Origin: an uncultured Aquimarina sp.
GTDB taxonomy: Bacteria > Bacteroidota > Bacteroidia > Flavobacteriales > Flavobacteriaceae
Direction: 5' to 3'
Assembly (NCBI RefSeq): GCF_947500065.1
Contig: NZ_CANMQT010000002.1
Coordinates: 930,001 to 994,000 of the forward strand
Length of the DNA stretch: 64,000 nt
In this document: one piece after another, positions 16,356 through 25,700 of the stretch
Layout: each line of letters opens with the position of its first letter
Numbering within the stretch: position 1 is the first letter of the stretch
Made by a program: the position numbers and the translations under genes
The notes under the pieces: generated by a model
Database searches by the model: none
The model's input: only the letters and a program-made list of their open reading frames with translations
Told to the model about the DNA's origin: nothing

Positions 16356-16502
16356 TTAAAACAGTCTAGTTAATTTTGATTTCTCATGAATAATTCCATT
16401 TTCTATCTCAAACTGAGACATTTCAATGGTCGCTTTAGTATTTTGAATTAATTTACGCTTGTTTAAATCATACTTTTTTGAATCTTCGAATTTTGCTCCC
16501 AT
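16356..16502 (-). CDS. Small hypothetical protein (48 aa)
   Basis: An intact 48-residue reading frame from ATG at 16502 to TAA at 16356. It starts MGAKFEDSKKYDLNKRKLI and ends SKLTRLF. It is charged, without signal peptide or membrane segment. Codon use and composition look coding (many Lys, Glu, Asn as in neighbours). It starts 37 bp after the stop of the 16540-17193 lipoprotein on the same strand, so it could be the last gene of that unit. Its stop lies 23 bp from dyad operator copy 3. It could also be the surviving piece of a longer gene. Function unknown. Confidence 0.45.
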   Translation of the reverse strand: MGAKFEDSKKYDLNKRKLIQNTKATIEMSQFEIENGIIHEKSKLTRLF

Positions 16503-16539
16503 TTACTGTTTTTTTCATATCCAGAAAATTCTTCTATCA

Positions 16540-17193
16540 CTATAATTTACTTTTAGATACTAGTTTTTTACAAGAAATGATTTGTGTCAGTTCTGATCCA
16601 AGTCCTATTTCCTCCCAAAGATGAAGATCTTCTTCAATCGAAAGAGGGTTTTGATCTGATTGAATGTATTTCTTAATAGATTGAATCTTAGGGTCGGACC
16701 GTCCATTGATTTTTAATATTGATTTACCGCCTGGAATACTGATACTACCTTCATATTCATAAAAAAACACAATCACTTTGTCTCCTTTTTTAACATCTAC
16801 CTGATTAAAACAATCTGAAGCAATGAATTCTTCTTCTTGATAGGTTTTGTTTTCAAGGTTACCTGCTATAAGTACTTCATCTATTTTTATGATTCCTGTC
16901 TGGGATACATATCGTTCTTGCTCTGTTTTTTTATAAATCTCATCAATTGTTCCTAGAACAACCAAACTATATTTTTCACCACAATTACCAATAAATGGTC
17001 CTGATTGTAGCCACCAGTACGTATAACCTATAGTAAGGGTATCTCTTAATTTGGTTTCTATACTAGAAATCTTTTCTGATTCCGAATTCCTTGATTTATT
17101 ATAGTTACAGCTTAAACTAAAAAAACATAGTAAGCATCCTAATAAAACCTTATTCTTTTTTACAATTGAGTTCATTTGAACTATTTTCATCAT
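16540..17193 (-). CDS. Hypothetical lipoprotein
   Basis: I do not recognise this family. The protein has 217 residues, with an N-terminal signal ending FSLSC (Cys29). The start could be the annotated MMKIV or the internal MNSIV, seven residues later. The body contains the pairs GNCG (about residue 68) and SDCF (about residue 128) and a beta-rich middle (VVLGTIDEIYK, GIIKIDEVLIAGN, GDKVIVFFYEYEG), which vaguely recalls OB-fold-like TIMP/netrin-type modules; that is only a resemblance. It starts 2 bp after the stop of the SIMPL-domain gene, so the two form an operon. Confidence 0.6.
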   Translation of the reverse strand: MMKIVQMNSIVKKNKVLLGCLLCFFSLSCNYNKSRNSESEKISSIETKLRDTLTIGYTYWWLQSGPFIGNCGEKYSLVVLGTIDEIYKKTEQERYVSQTGIIKIDEVLIAGNLENKTYQEEEFIASDCFNQVDVKKGDKVIVFFYEYEGSISIPGGKSILKINGRSDPKIQSIKKYIQSDQNPLSIEEDLHLWEEIGLGSELTQIISCKKLVSKSKL

Positions 17194-17195
17194 AA

Positions 17196-17780
17196 TTACT
17201 CTAGTGAAAAAGTAACCTTAACATAATATTTTGTTGGTTCTTTTACAGCAACTACATTATAATATTTGTATTTATTATTCAGGTTTTCAATTTGGATAAT
17301 CTCACCAACCTTTTTCCCAATATTGACAGCTATTTGGTTAGCTGTATTTCTTGCATCATTCACTGCTTCTTTACTTAGTGTTCCTATTTGTTCGTTAGTC
17401 ATCTGTTTAGCTATAATGTCTACTTTTGTATTGGTAACACCTTCTATTTTTTTACTTATAATTTTCTTCACTTCATCTAACGAAGTTGTTTTATAAAAAT
17501 AGAAAGCAGAAGTGGTATAAGCATATGAAGAAATACGATACATTATATTCTCTTTACTTAAAGCAGCGGCAAATTCCTTTTCTAATTCGCTCACTGTTTT
17601 TCCTTTTATATTTCTATAAGTATCACCTATAACATCTCTAAACTCTACATTAACAATATAGGTCTCAATTTCATTAATTTTATCCGCTTCGCCAAAAACC
17701 GAAATAGAATGTTCTTGTTGTGCATATAAAAAACCGTGGCAAAGTATGAAGACTAAAAGTATTTTTTTTATGAAGCTCAT
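17196..17780 (-). CDS. SIMPL-domain (DUF541) periplasmic protein
   Basis: A 194-residue exported protein with a cleavable signal peptide ending LYAQQ. The mature N-terminus HSISVFGEADKI and the helix ARNTANQIAVNIGKKVGEIIQIEN are typical of SIMPL/DUF541 proteins, a periplasmic or outer-membrane-associated family linked in other bacteria to stress responses and folding around membranes. It heads a pair with the 16540 lipoprotein (2-bp gap). Operator copy 4 lies 244 bp upstream, too far to match the 53-56 bp geometry of the other copies, so regulation by it is uncertain. Confidence 0.7.
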   Translation of the reverse strand: MSFIKKILLVFILCHGFLYAQQEHSISVFGEADKINEIETYIVNVEFRDVIGDTYRNIKGKTVSELEKEFAAALSKENIMYRISSYAYTTSAFYFYKTTSLDEVKKIISKKIEGVTNTKVDIIAKQMTNEQIGTLSKEAVNDARNTANQIAVNIGKKVGEIIQIENLNNKYKYYNVVAVKEPTKYYVKVTFSLE

Positions 17781-17868
17781 CGCGTATTTTTTTTAATGTT
17801 TATTATAAATATTTAGTTGTTGATCTAATTAAAGAGAATTTTTTATTCTACTTGAACATGTTTTTTCA

Positions 17869-17964
17869 CTATCCAAACTCGTTGTCCTTAAGATAGTAAG
17901 GGTGTTCTAAAAACTCACAAAAATCAAGATGATTATACTTTTTATTATAATCTATTCCATTAAA
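17869..17964 (-). pseudogene. Possible gene remnant downstream of operator copy 4
   Basis: A 31-codon frame without its own ATG, closing with TAG at 17869. It reads as plausible protein (segments FNGIDYNKKYNHLDF, CEFLEHPYYLKDNEFG). It could be the 3' end of a gene whose 5' part was deleted or frameshifted. The frame is short and could be chance. Confidence 0.3.
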
Positions 17965-18024
17965 TCATGTTCATACGTTTTTTCGTAAATCCGAATTGAA
18001 GGTAAGCAGCAGTATTTACCTAAA

Positions 18025-18059
18025 TGTCCGAAAAGTTTGAATTTCAAAGAATTAGGATA
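18025..18059 (-). promoter_or_regulatory. 35-bp dyad operator, copy 4 (orphan)
   Basis: Well-conserved copy: TGTCCGAA left outer arm and TTTGAATTTCAAA core, with right arm TTAGGATA. No intact start codon lies at the usual distance; the SIMPL gene begins 244 bp away. Confidence 0.65.
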
Positions 18060-18125
18060 TTATAAAGATTTAAGTAATGGATAAATTTATAGACAGATAA
18101 CTAATTGTTTTAAGGTTTAATGTTA

Positions 18126-19436
18126 CTAAAACTTTGTTCCGCGAACTTTAATAGCATATACCAGAATGATAATAAAGACAAGGATTAAAAAGAAAACTAC
18201 TGTAGGTATATTGGTCTGGTTTTCATCTATTTTCTCTTGTTCTTTTACTAGCGTTGTATCAGTTTCGGTTTCTAAATTATCCTTCAAAAAAATAGTGTCC
18301 TTAGGCAAGAGTTTTAGATTAATAGTATCATTTGGTTTGTTTTTTCGATACTTATTTTCAACCATCTCAATTGAAGTATTTGTTTCCTGAATTCGAGCTC
18401 CAAGTGATGGTTCTTGATAATATTTTTTAGAAAATTCCTCTTCCGGGTTTTGACCAAGTTGTATCCATTCTATTTCATCGTTACGAATCCTTTGATAAAA
18501 ATCATTTCCTTCTGCTATTTCCTGTTTCAAAAGTTCTTCTAACTCTTGTGTGGTAAACCTTTTTCCTCCTTTTTTTGTGTATTGATGATACAGGGCAAAT
18601 GCTACTTTTTGTTCATAAATACTTTTTGTTTCTGGTTGTTTACTATGATAAGAAGCTTTAAAATAAGCTCTTGATGCTAATTGCCTGGCTCCATTTTTCC
18701 AACCGTTAGCAACTAATAAATCTCCTAATGCTTCTAATAAAACTGGCGAATCATAATTGCCAAATTTCATCATTCCCATAATACCTTTAATAGCTCTATC
18801 AAGCTCTTCTTTAGGTAATATGTTATTTTCTAAAGGAGTTTCTGTTTTGCTACTATATTTATTAGTTAAAAAAGTATAAAAATTATCTAATTTATGCCTC
18901 GGGAAACGCTCAAAACTAGGACTGAAATCTACAGACAAAGGCAGTACTACTTTTCCATTCTTCATCCTACTTAATACATATTCTACTAGATGTCGTTGAT
19001 ATATTTCTCTTCCGAAATGAGCATTAGGATTGATCGCAATTGCTTTATCTATATAGGTTAACCCTTTAGAAAATTGGCCGTCATGGATATAAAAAGTTCC
19101 TAAATTGGCGTATGTTTTATAGTTTTTTGGAGCAATACTATCTTTTTTCAGAATAACCTGAATCGCCTTTGAGTCATTACCGATTTTTGAATATGCAACC
19201 GCAAGATCATCGTATAGTTCTAAACTATCAGGAAACTTCTGAAGCTTTAAAGTTCTATCTTGTATTCTCCATTGATAGAACTCAGGTGAGTGCCTCAAAA
19301 ACTTTCCTGATATTAATTCAATTACATCTGGAAATTGTATTCTTTCCATCTCTATAGTGTCATAATCCCAAAAACAAGAATACCCAAAAAAACAAGTAGA
19401 AAAGGTACATACTAAAAATAGTGCAAGTCGTTTCAT
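18126..19436 (-). CDS. TPR-repeat exported protein with C-terminal membrane anchor
   Basis: A 436-residue protein with a signal peptide and possible lipobox FGYSC (Cys21). Tetratricopeptide-like helices span about residues 60-150 (LYDDLAVAYSKIGNDSKAIQVI; YANLGTFYIHDGQFSKGLTYIDKAIAINP split across two units). A longer helical region follows, then a single TM helix at about residues 407-427 (VVFFLILVFIIILVY) and a short basic tail. The role is unknown; TPR proteins usually act as scaffolds. With both an N-terminal signal and a C-terminal TM, most of the chain should face the periplasm, anchored in the inner membrane. It is followed by the operator-4 gap. Confidence 0.7.
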   Translation of the reverse strand: MKRLALFLVCTFSTCFFGYSCFWDYDTIEMERIQFPDVIELISGKFLRHSPEFYQWRIQDRTLKLQKFPDSLELYDDLAVAYSKIGNDSKAIQVILKKDSIAPKNYKTYANLGTFYIHDGQFSKGLTYIDKAIAINPNAHFGREIYQRHLVEYVLSRMKNGKVVLPLSVDFSPSFERFPRHKLDNFYTFLTNKYSSKTETPLENNILPKEELDRAIKGIMGMMKFGNYDSPVLLEALGDLLVANGWKNGARQLASRAYFKASYHSKQPETKSIYEQKVAFALYHQYTKKGGKRFTTQELEELLKQEIAEGNDFYQRIRNDEIEWIQLGQNPEEEFSKKYYQEPSLGARIQETNTSIEMVENKYRKNKPNDTINLKLLPKDTIFLKDNLETETDTTLVKEQEKIDENQTNIPTVVFFLILVFIIILVYAIKVRGTKF

Positions 19437-19446
19437 ATCATAAATT

Positions 19447-19496
19447 TAAAAAAAGGATCCTCATCACTGTCGATTAGGTTAGATAATGAGGACCCA
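19447..19496 (-). terminator. Terminator after repeat lipoprotein gene
   Basis: Minus-strand stem GGGTCCTCAT/ATGAGGATCC (19495-19486 and 19464-19455), followed by seven T. It lies about 50 bp beyond the stop at 19549. Confidence 0.75.
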
Positions 19497-19548
19497 CTAG
19501 TAATGAAAAGCAATTGGACAAAAACCTAATCATTACACACTCCTGCTA

Positions 19549-21114
19549 TTATTCTAACTTAATAACCCAATAGTCAAAATCTCCTGTAGTTCCTTCTCCG
19601 CTTCCGGTAATATTAGTATACCAAGTACCCGTTGCGATAAAACCATCATCTGATGTTTGCTGAATAGAAAAAGCATAATCATCTCCTTCATCACCTAAGT
19701 TTTTTTGCCATACAATAGCTCCATTAGGTTCTAATCGTATAATCCAAAAGTCTGAAGCTCCATTATTATCTGCTACATCTTCATCATTAGAACTAGAATT
19801 TCCTATAGCAATATATCCTCCATCATTGGTTTGGTGTATATCACTTATGCCCTCTGATCGAGAACCACCAAAGGTTTGTTTCCATTGTATATTCCCAGCT
19901 ATATCAGTTTTGATGATTATAGCATCATTACCTCCTTTATTTTCTCCGATATCTCCATCGTTAGATTCAGAATATCCCGCAATTATGTAACCTCCATCTG
20001 ACGTTTGTTCTATGGATTCTGCTTCTTCATTTTCAGTACCTACAAATGATTTCTCCCAACTAAGATCTCCTGTAGCATCTAGTTTTGCGATCCACATATC
20101 TCTTTTGTTATCGTTAGTTTCTGTATAGCCTGCTATAATATATCCTTGATCGGTAGTCTGATCCACAGAAAAGGCAATATCTCTTTGTGAACCTCCTAAA
20201 TTGGTTTCCCATTGAAAAACTCCTGATGCATTCAGTTTTATAACCCAAGCATCAGATTGACCACTTACATCAAACTGATCCGAACTTGAAAACCCGACTG
20301 CTACATATCCTCCATCTGATGATTGAATAATCGACTCAAGAATATCATCACTAGAACCGCCCACATTGTTTTCCCATTCTATTGATCCTGATGCATTCAA
20401 TTTTACAATCCAAAAATCACGCATGCCATTATTCGCTGATACATCTCCATCACTAGAGGAAGAAAAAGCTCCTACAATAAATCCGCCATCTGTGGTTTGT
20501 TTTATATCATGTACTGTATCATTATTGGAGCCACCTATATTTGTTTCCCATTGTATGGTGCCTTGACTATCTAGTTTTACAATCCAACAATCTTTATTCC
20601 CGTTATTTCCTGAAACATTACCATCATCAGATTCTGAGGAACCAGCTACAATATAGCCTTGATCATTTGTTTGCCAAATACTATATGCTTCATCATTACT
20701 TGTACCTCCTAAGGATTTTTGCCAAGCAATAGATACCATCGTGTCTATTGTTTCATTTGTTGTAAATGTAAAAGTACTTTCGAAAACACCATTATTACCA
20801 TCAGAAGCGATAACGGATCCGTTATAATTAATATTGGGCGAAAGTTCCTCTAATAAATACTCTGTATCCGTAATAGAGGAGGCGATTTCAGTTCCATTTA
20901 ACATAATCTCATATGAAACGACATCACCATCTGGATCGATAGCAGAATTCCAGGTTAATAATGCGCTATTATCAGTAATTTCAGTGGCTTCTACAGAAAA
21001 ATCTTCTGGGTTTTGATTTTGAAGTGAGGTAATTGTTTCATCATCATTTTTGCAACTAATGATTGCTAGACCCATTAGCATAAATAGGTGTAAAAAATTA
21101 TTCTTTTTCATCAT
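19549..21114 (-). CDS. Fibronectin-III plus beta-propeller-like repeat lipoprotein
   Basis: A 521-residue surface lipoprotein with lipobox LAIISC (Cys21). A fibronectin type III-like domain follows at about residues 35-125 (VEATEITDNSALLTWN; LSPNINYNGSVIASDG). About seven repeats of roughly 52 residues then run to the C-terminus, each patterned GG..D....I.QT.DGGYI..G.S.S.DGD......DFWI.KL...G...W. This is the delta-60/SBBP-like beta-propeller family. It is a clear paralogue of 44671-46026, which lacks the Fn3 domain. Likely role: adhesion or ligand binding at the cell surface (inference). Upstream are a hairpin and dyad operator copy 5. Confidence 0.8.
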   Translation of the reverse strand: MMKKNNFLHLFMLMGLAIISCKNDDETITSLQNQNPEDFSVEATEITDNSALLTWNSAIDPDGDVVSYEIMLNGTEIASSITDTEYLLEELSPNINYNGSVIASDGNNGVFESTFTFTTNETIDTMVSIAWQKSLGGTSNDEAYSIWQTNDQGYIVAGSSESDDGNVSGNNGNKDCWIVKLDSQGTIQWETNIGGSNNDTVHDIKQTTDGGFIVGAFSSSSDGDVSANNGMRDFWIVKLNASGSIEWENNVGGSSDDILESIIQSSDGGYVAVGFSSSDQFDVSGQSDAWVIKLNASGVFQWETNLGGSQRDIAFSVDQTTDQGYIIAGYTETNDNKRDMWIAKLDATGDLSWEKSFVGTENEEAESIEQTSDGGYIIAGYSESNDGDIGENKGGNDAIIIKTDIAGNIQWKQTFGGSRSEGISDIHQTNDGGYIAIGNSSSNDEDVADNNGASDFWIIRLEPNGAIVWQKNLGDEGDDYAFSIQQTSDDGFIATGTWYTNITGSGEGTTGDFDYWVIKLE

Positions 21115-21146
21115 ATTTATTTTTATTATCTGAAGTAATTAAATCA

Positions 21147-21177
21147 CTCATAAGGATGTCTCAAACATCTTTATGAG
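21147..21177 (-). other. Leader hairpin of the Fn3/repeat lipoprotein gene
   Basis: A 12-bp stem CTCATAAGGATG/CATCTTTATGAG (one wobble) with a 7-base loop, 32 bp upstream of the ATG and between it and operator copy 5. It could be an attenuator, a 5' stabilising stem or a second protein-binding dyad. Confidence 0.45.
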
Positions 21178-21237
21178 AATCGTATTTGATTATTGAGTTA
21201 CTCTTGTAATAAATTTAAATAGGATTGAGGCGAGAAG

Positions 21238-21272
21238 TATCCAGAAAGTTTGAATTTCAAAGAATCAGGACA
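21238..21272 (-). promoter_or_regulatory. 35-bp dyad operator, copy 5
   Basis: Core TTTGAATTTCAAA with outer arms TATCC and GGACA; it lies 123 bp upstream of the Fn3/repeat lipoprotein gene. It ends 3 bp before the last coding base of the GAF-AraC regulator gene (21276), so regulator and site are physically adjacent. Confidence 0.7.
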
Positions 21273-21275
21273 TTT

Positions 21276-22568
21276 TCAACCAGTTTTTCTATAACTACTT
21301 GGTGAAATTCCTGTCATTTTTTTAAATGAACTATAAAATGTGGACTTGGAATTAAATCCTGATTCTAAAGCAATACCAACAATAGTATAATTTATAAAAT
21401 TGATATTCCTTAATTTTAACTTAGCGTCTTCTACTCTAAATGTATTTATATAATCTGCGAAATTTTTGCCGGTTAGTTTATTGACTAATTGGGATAAATA
21501 ATTGCTGCTAATTTTGAGTTTACCCGCCACACTATCTAATCCTAAATTAGGATCTCTATATAATTTTGCTTCCTTCATTAAGAACTCTAATTCTTTATAA
21601 TATGTATTATCATTTGTAATATGACAAGTTGCGCTATTACTGCATATCTGTTTTAGCTTTTTTTCTGTAAGTTTTGCTATTAAATGAAATAAGAATACAT
21701 GATCATTGGTGAAAAAATTCTTTTCTGAATGTTCAGAATCTAATACACCTATAATCGTGCCTTCAATACATATTGGTACTGATAACTCTGACATTCTAGA
21801 AGCATCATCAATAATATATGCTTTATTTTTACGTACATCATTGATACGTTGATATCTTTTTGATTTGGCAACATTCCCAACAATACCATCTCCCATTTCT
21901 ATTTTTATTGGACTTACAATCTTTTTCTCTCCATTATTTTTATTCCCAAAAGCAGCTTTTTGGATTAAATACTGTTTTTCTTTATCAAGCATATAGATAA
22001 CACAATCTTCTAAGTGAAGGTGAGAAATACAATTTTCTACAATATCCCAGAGTACATCATTAACATTGTTCTTTTCAAAAAGTGACGTCGCAAAATAACT
22101 TAGTATAGAAATTGTCTGAATAGGTGCATTATGTAAATAATCTTCATCGAATTCCTGAAAAACCTCATCAAGATAAGGTATGGATAAAGTAGTTTTTTTA
22201 TGTGCAGATGGTTCTTCCTTTTTAGTATCTGTTCCTCTCTTATGCTGCTTTAGATTTAAAGAAGTTTTTTCTGGAATATTATTCTGATCAAACGAAATAT
22301 AAAAATAATTGTCTAGTAACAACAAGTTTGATTTTTCTATGAACACATAAAAAAGGAAAATAGATAAAGTCACAGGAATAACCCAAAAGTTTATTCCCAT
22401 ACGTATATCACTATTTAATAAAGGTTCATAATTTTTTAATGTATAAAGTATACTTGTAATAGTTACAAATAGCATACAAGGTTTAAAAAGTTTATGAATT
22501 GTTTCTGAGGCATTTTTATTGCCTGATTTTTTCTGAATGTCCATTTTGATTTTTTTTGTCCTTACCAA
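21276..22568 (-). CDS. Membrane-anchored GAF-domain AraC-type regulator
   Basis: A 430-residue regulator. Two TM helices lie near the N-terminus (about residues 30-46 and 58-78). A GAF sensor domain spans about residues 150-305 (CISHLHLEDCVIYML, QKAAFGNKN, GDGIVGNVAKSKRYQRI, SVPICIEGTIIGVLDSEHSEKNFF). A C-terminal AraC/XylS HTH pair occupies about residues 330-428 (LKISSNYLSQLVNKLTGKNFADYI; GIALESGFNSKSTFYSSFKKMTG). It is homologous to the regulator at 26751-28442 along GAF and HTH but has only two TM segments. A start at 22544 (MDIQKK) is possible. Operator copy 5 lies directly beyond its stop, which makes it the leading candidate for the factor that binds the dyad elements. Confidence 0.85.
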   Translation of the reverse strand: MVRTKKIKMDIQKKSGNKNASETIHKLFKPCMLFVTITSILYTLKNYEPLLNSDIRMGINFWVIPVTLSIFLFYVFIEKSNLLLLDNYFYISFDQNNIPEKTSLNLKQHKRGTDTKKEEPSAHKKTTLSIPYLDEVFQEFDEDYLHNAPIQTISILSYFATSLFEKNNVNDVLWDIVENCISHLHLEDCVIYMLDKEKQYLIQKAAFGNKNNGEKKIVSPIKIEMGDGIVGNVAKSKRYQRINDVRKNKAYIIDDASRMSELSVPICIEGTIIGVLDSEHSEKNFFTNDHVFLFHLIAKLTEKKLKQICSNSATCHITNDNTYYKELEFLMKEAKLYRDPNLGLDSVAGKLKISSNYLSQLVNKLTGKNFADYINTFRVEDAKLKLRNINFINYTIVGIALESGFNSKSTFYSSFKKMTGISPSSYRKTG

Positions 22569-22746
22569 AAACTATTCGTATTAAATCTCAAAAGAGAGAC
22601 TATAAAATTCAAATCGTTTTTGATTGCTTTCAATTATAAAAGCAAGGTAAAACAAGAATCAAATGTTGTGTTGTACTATCGTTACCATTACTTGTACTAC
22701 AGTTACATGAATGTATTATCTACTGTAAATAGAGCGATTATATCCG

Positions 22747-25700
22747 TTATTTTCTAGATTCAGAAGGAGGTTTTCCGAATTCTTCCACATATACTCGAGA
22801 GAAATATGCTGGATCCTTAAACCCTGTTTGATATGCGATCTCTGCAATAGAATATTCTTTATTATTCAATAAATCACGCGCATGTTGTAATCTAATTTTA
22901 CGAATAAATTTTGTTGGAGACATGCCTGTTAGGTTTTTAATCTTTCTGAATAAATGGACTCTACTCATATGTAATTGTTCTGCCAATACAGGTATACTAA
23001 ACTCATCATTATCCATATGGTCTTTTACAATATCGATAACAGACTGCATAAAGCCGTCTATAACTTTATTTTCTGAAACGTTCCCTACGTCCTCTTGATC
23101 ATACTTTTCTCGAAGTTTCGTTCTGGTATGAATTAAGTGATTTACTCTAATCAACAATTCTTCTCTATCAAAAGGCTTTGCCAAATACGCATCTGCTCCA
23201 ATTTTTAAGCCTTCGATTTGACTATGTTGGCTCGCCTTAGCAGTTAAGAAAATAAGAGGAATATGATCTGTGGCAATATGACTCCTAATCATTGAACCTA
23301 ATTTAATACCATCCCATTTAGGCATCATAATATCAGAAATCACAAGATCTGGAAGATGTTCTTGACATAACTCCCACGCTTCCTGACCATTATTGGCTAA
23401 TACCACCGTATAACTTGATGCCAAACAAAATTGAATATACTCTTGTACTTCTTTATGATCTTCTGCTACTAAAACTATTGGTAAAGATGAATCCTGCAGG
23501 ATCAAATCTTCTTCCGAATTCAGAAAATCTGAAGATACGATCACAGGCGTACTTATTGTAAATGTAGTTCCTAATTCTTCTTTACTTTCTACTCTAATAT
23601 TCCCTTTCATTAGTTCCACAAGTTCTTTGGTCAATGTTAAACCTAAACCTACTCCGTTTTCATTTTCGGTTTGTGATCTTGTAAAAGGGTCATATAGAAT
23701 TTTCATGAAATCAGAAGAAATTCCAATACCCGAGTCCTTAACAATAACATTTATCCTAGAACTATCTTCATCTTCTACATAGTTTATTTTTAAAGACACT
23801 TTTCCTCCAACTACATTATATTTAATAGCATTAGAAACTAAATTTGTAGTAATTTTTCTCCATTTATCTTCATCATAATACATATGTAATTCTTCTTGAT
23901 CACTAGAAAACGTAAGTGAAATTTCTTTTTCCTCGGCAAGGGATTTAAATGAATACAATAGATACCGCTGAAAAGAAACAAAATCCCCAAGCTGCTCATT
24001 CATCTCCAATTGATCTTCTTGCATCTGTGCTATTTCCAAAATTTGATGTACTTGATTGGATAAATGATTTGCTTGGTTTTCGATCTGATGTAAATACTTA
24101 TCTTCTTTGTTCGAAGTATCTTTAACAGATCTATTTCTTATCTGATCTACAGCTCCTAAAATAACTGTAAGAGGAGTTCTAAACTCATGAGCAATCTGAT
24201 TAAACCATCGTGTTTTAACTTCTGCTAAACTAGAAACATGTTCTTTCTCGGTTTCAGCTATTTTTCTTCTTAATTGAATTTTATAAAAAGTATAAATTAA
24301 TAACAATAAAAATAGGCTATATGCCAAATACGCAACATTGGTTTTATACCAAGGAGGTAATACTAAAACTGATATTGGTTCATGTAGTACTTCCCATTTA
24401 TTTTCCGAACTAGATGCTCTAACATGCAATTTGTATTTTCCTTTGGGTAAATATGATAATGTAATTAATCCTTTTTCCTGTACTGGCAACCAATCGTTAT
24501 GAAACCCTTGTAACCAAAACTGATATCTAACATTTTCTGGTTCTTTAAAGGTTAATGCTAAAAATTGAAAACTAACATTCTGATCTTCAGAACGCACCCT
24601 AATTACATCATTTAATTTATTAGGAAAATGATTGGTTATGATTGTATCCTTACGATGCTTTACATATGATGACCAAATCAAATTAGGTTTGTAATCTGAA
24701 GCGACACTCAATTCTTCTGGATGAAAATAGTTCACGCCTCTTTCACTTCCTGTCCAGATATATCCGTCTGCGGCTCGATAAATAGAACTCAACAACATGG
24801 AGTTATCGTATAAACCATCCTCGACCGTATACGTATTGAATTCATTTGTTGTAGGATTAAATGATGTAATCCCATGACTTATGGTACTTAACCATAATAC
24901 TCCATTCTTATCACTGGTAATATTTAATACTTTATCATCTGGCATCTTATCATCCCTCATATATCTCGTAAATTTCTCTTCTTCGATATCCATACGATTT
25001 AAGCCACCATCAGTTCCTATCCATAATTTGCCATCATTTGTTTGGTGTAAAGACATCACCAAATTAGAACTAACACTACTATCATCATTCTTATCATGTA
25101 CAAAGCGTTTAAAATTAGAATCAGAAGATGCTACAAATTTACTAGCATTAGAAAGTTTAACAAGACCTCCACTTATAGTGGCTAACCATAAATTGTCTTT
25201 TTTATCTAAAAATAAATCAACAATTGCTATGTTCTTCTTAGTTACCTTAAGTCTAAAATAACTTCCATCAGTCGTATCATAGACCATCATATGATTCCAG
25301 TGTGTAATCCACAAACGCTTATTTGCATCTTCAATTATTCTCCAAGGACTACTTGGCATTTTTTCAGATTCAAAAATTTGCTCAACTACACTCTCATTTT
25401 TAGCGTCTATTTTTAAAATTCCAACAAATTCATTTTTAAACAACCCATAAACAGCACCATTAGAAGCACAAGCTAAGGATGTCATTCTATAATCAGAGAT
25501 TTTTTTTAATGGTGTTCCTTTAATTTTATCCCAAGTATATAATCCATCAGGTAGGGTAAACCACATTTTACCTTCACATTCTACAATTTCTCTAGCATTT
25601 CCAACAGCCCCTAGAATTGGATGTCTAAACGGTTTGTTCTCTATAAGCTGAAAAGCACCTGCATTTGTTCCTATCCAAAAATCATTATCTCTATCCTGAA

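Larger units (their letters stand above)
17781..18125. other. 345-bp gap with operator copy 4 and a probable gene remnant
   Basis: Contains dyad operator copy 4 and, between it and the SIMPL gene, a stop-bounded minus-strand frame with protein-like composition (listed separately). A minus-strand ATG at 17974 lies 50 bp from the operator, near the 53-56 bp spacing of the intact copies, but it runs into a stop after four codons. Nothing else is visible. Confidence 0.5.

Noticed and set aside
13106-21272. The 35-bp repeats as a CRISPR array or attachment sites
   Set aside because: Copies are 1.4-3.2 kb apart, are dyad-symmetric, and three have fixed promoter geometry; no cas or integrase genes are present.
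24881-25261. Plus-strand 126-codon frame inside the hybrid sensor gene
   Set aside because: It lies opposite propeller repeats of a well-recognised protein and has no independent start signals.
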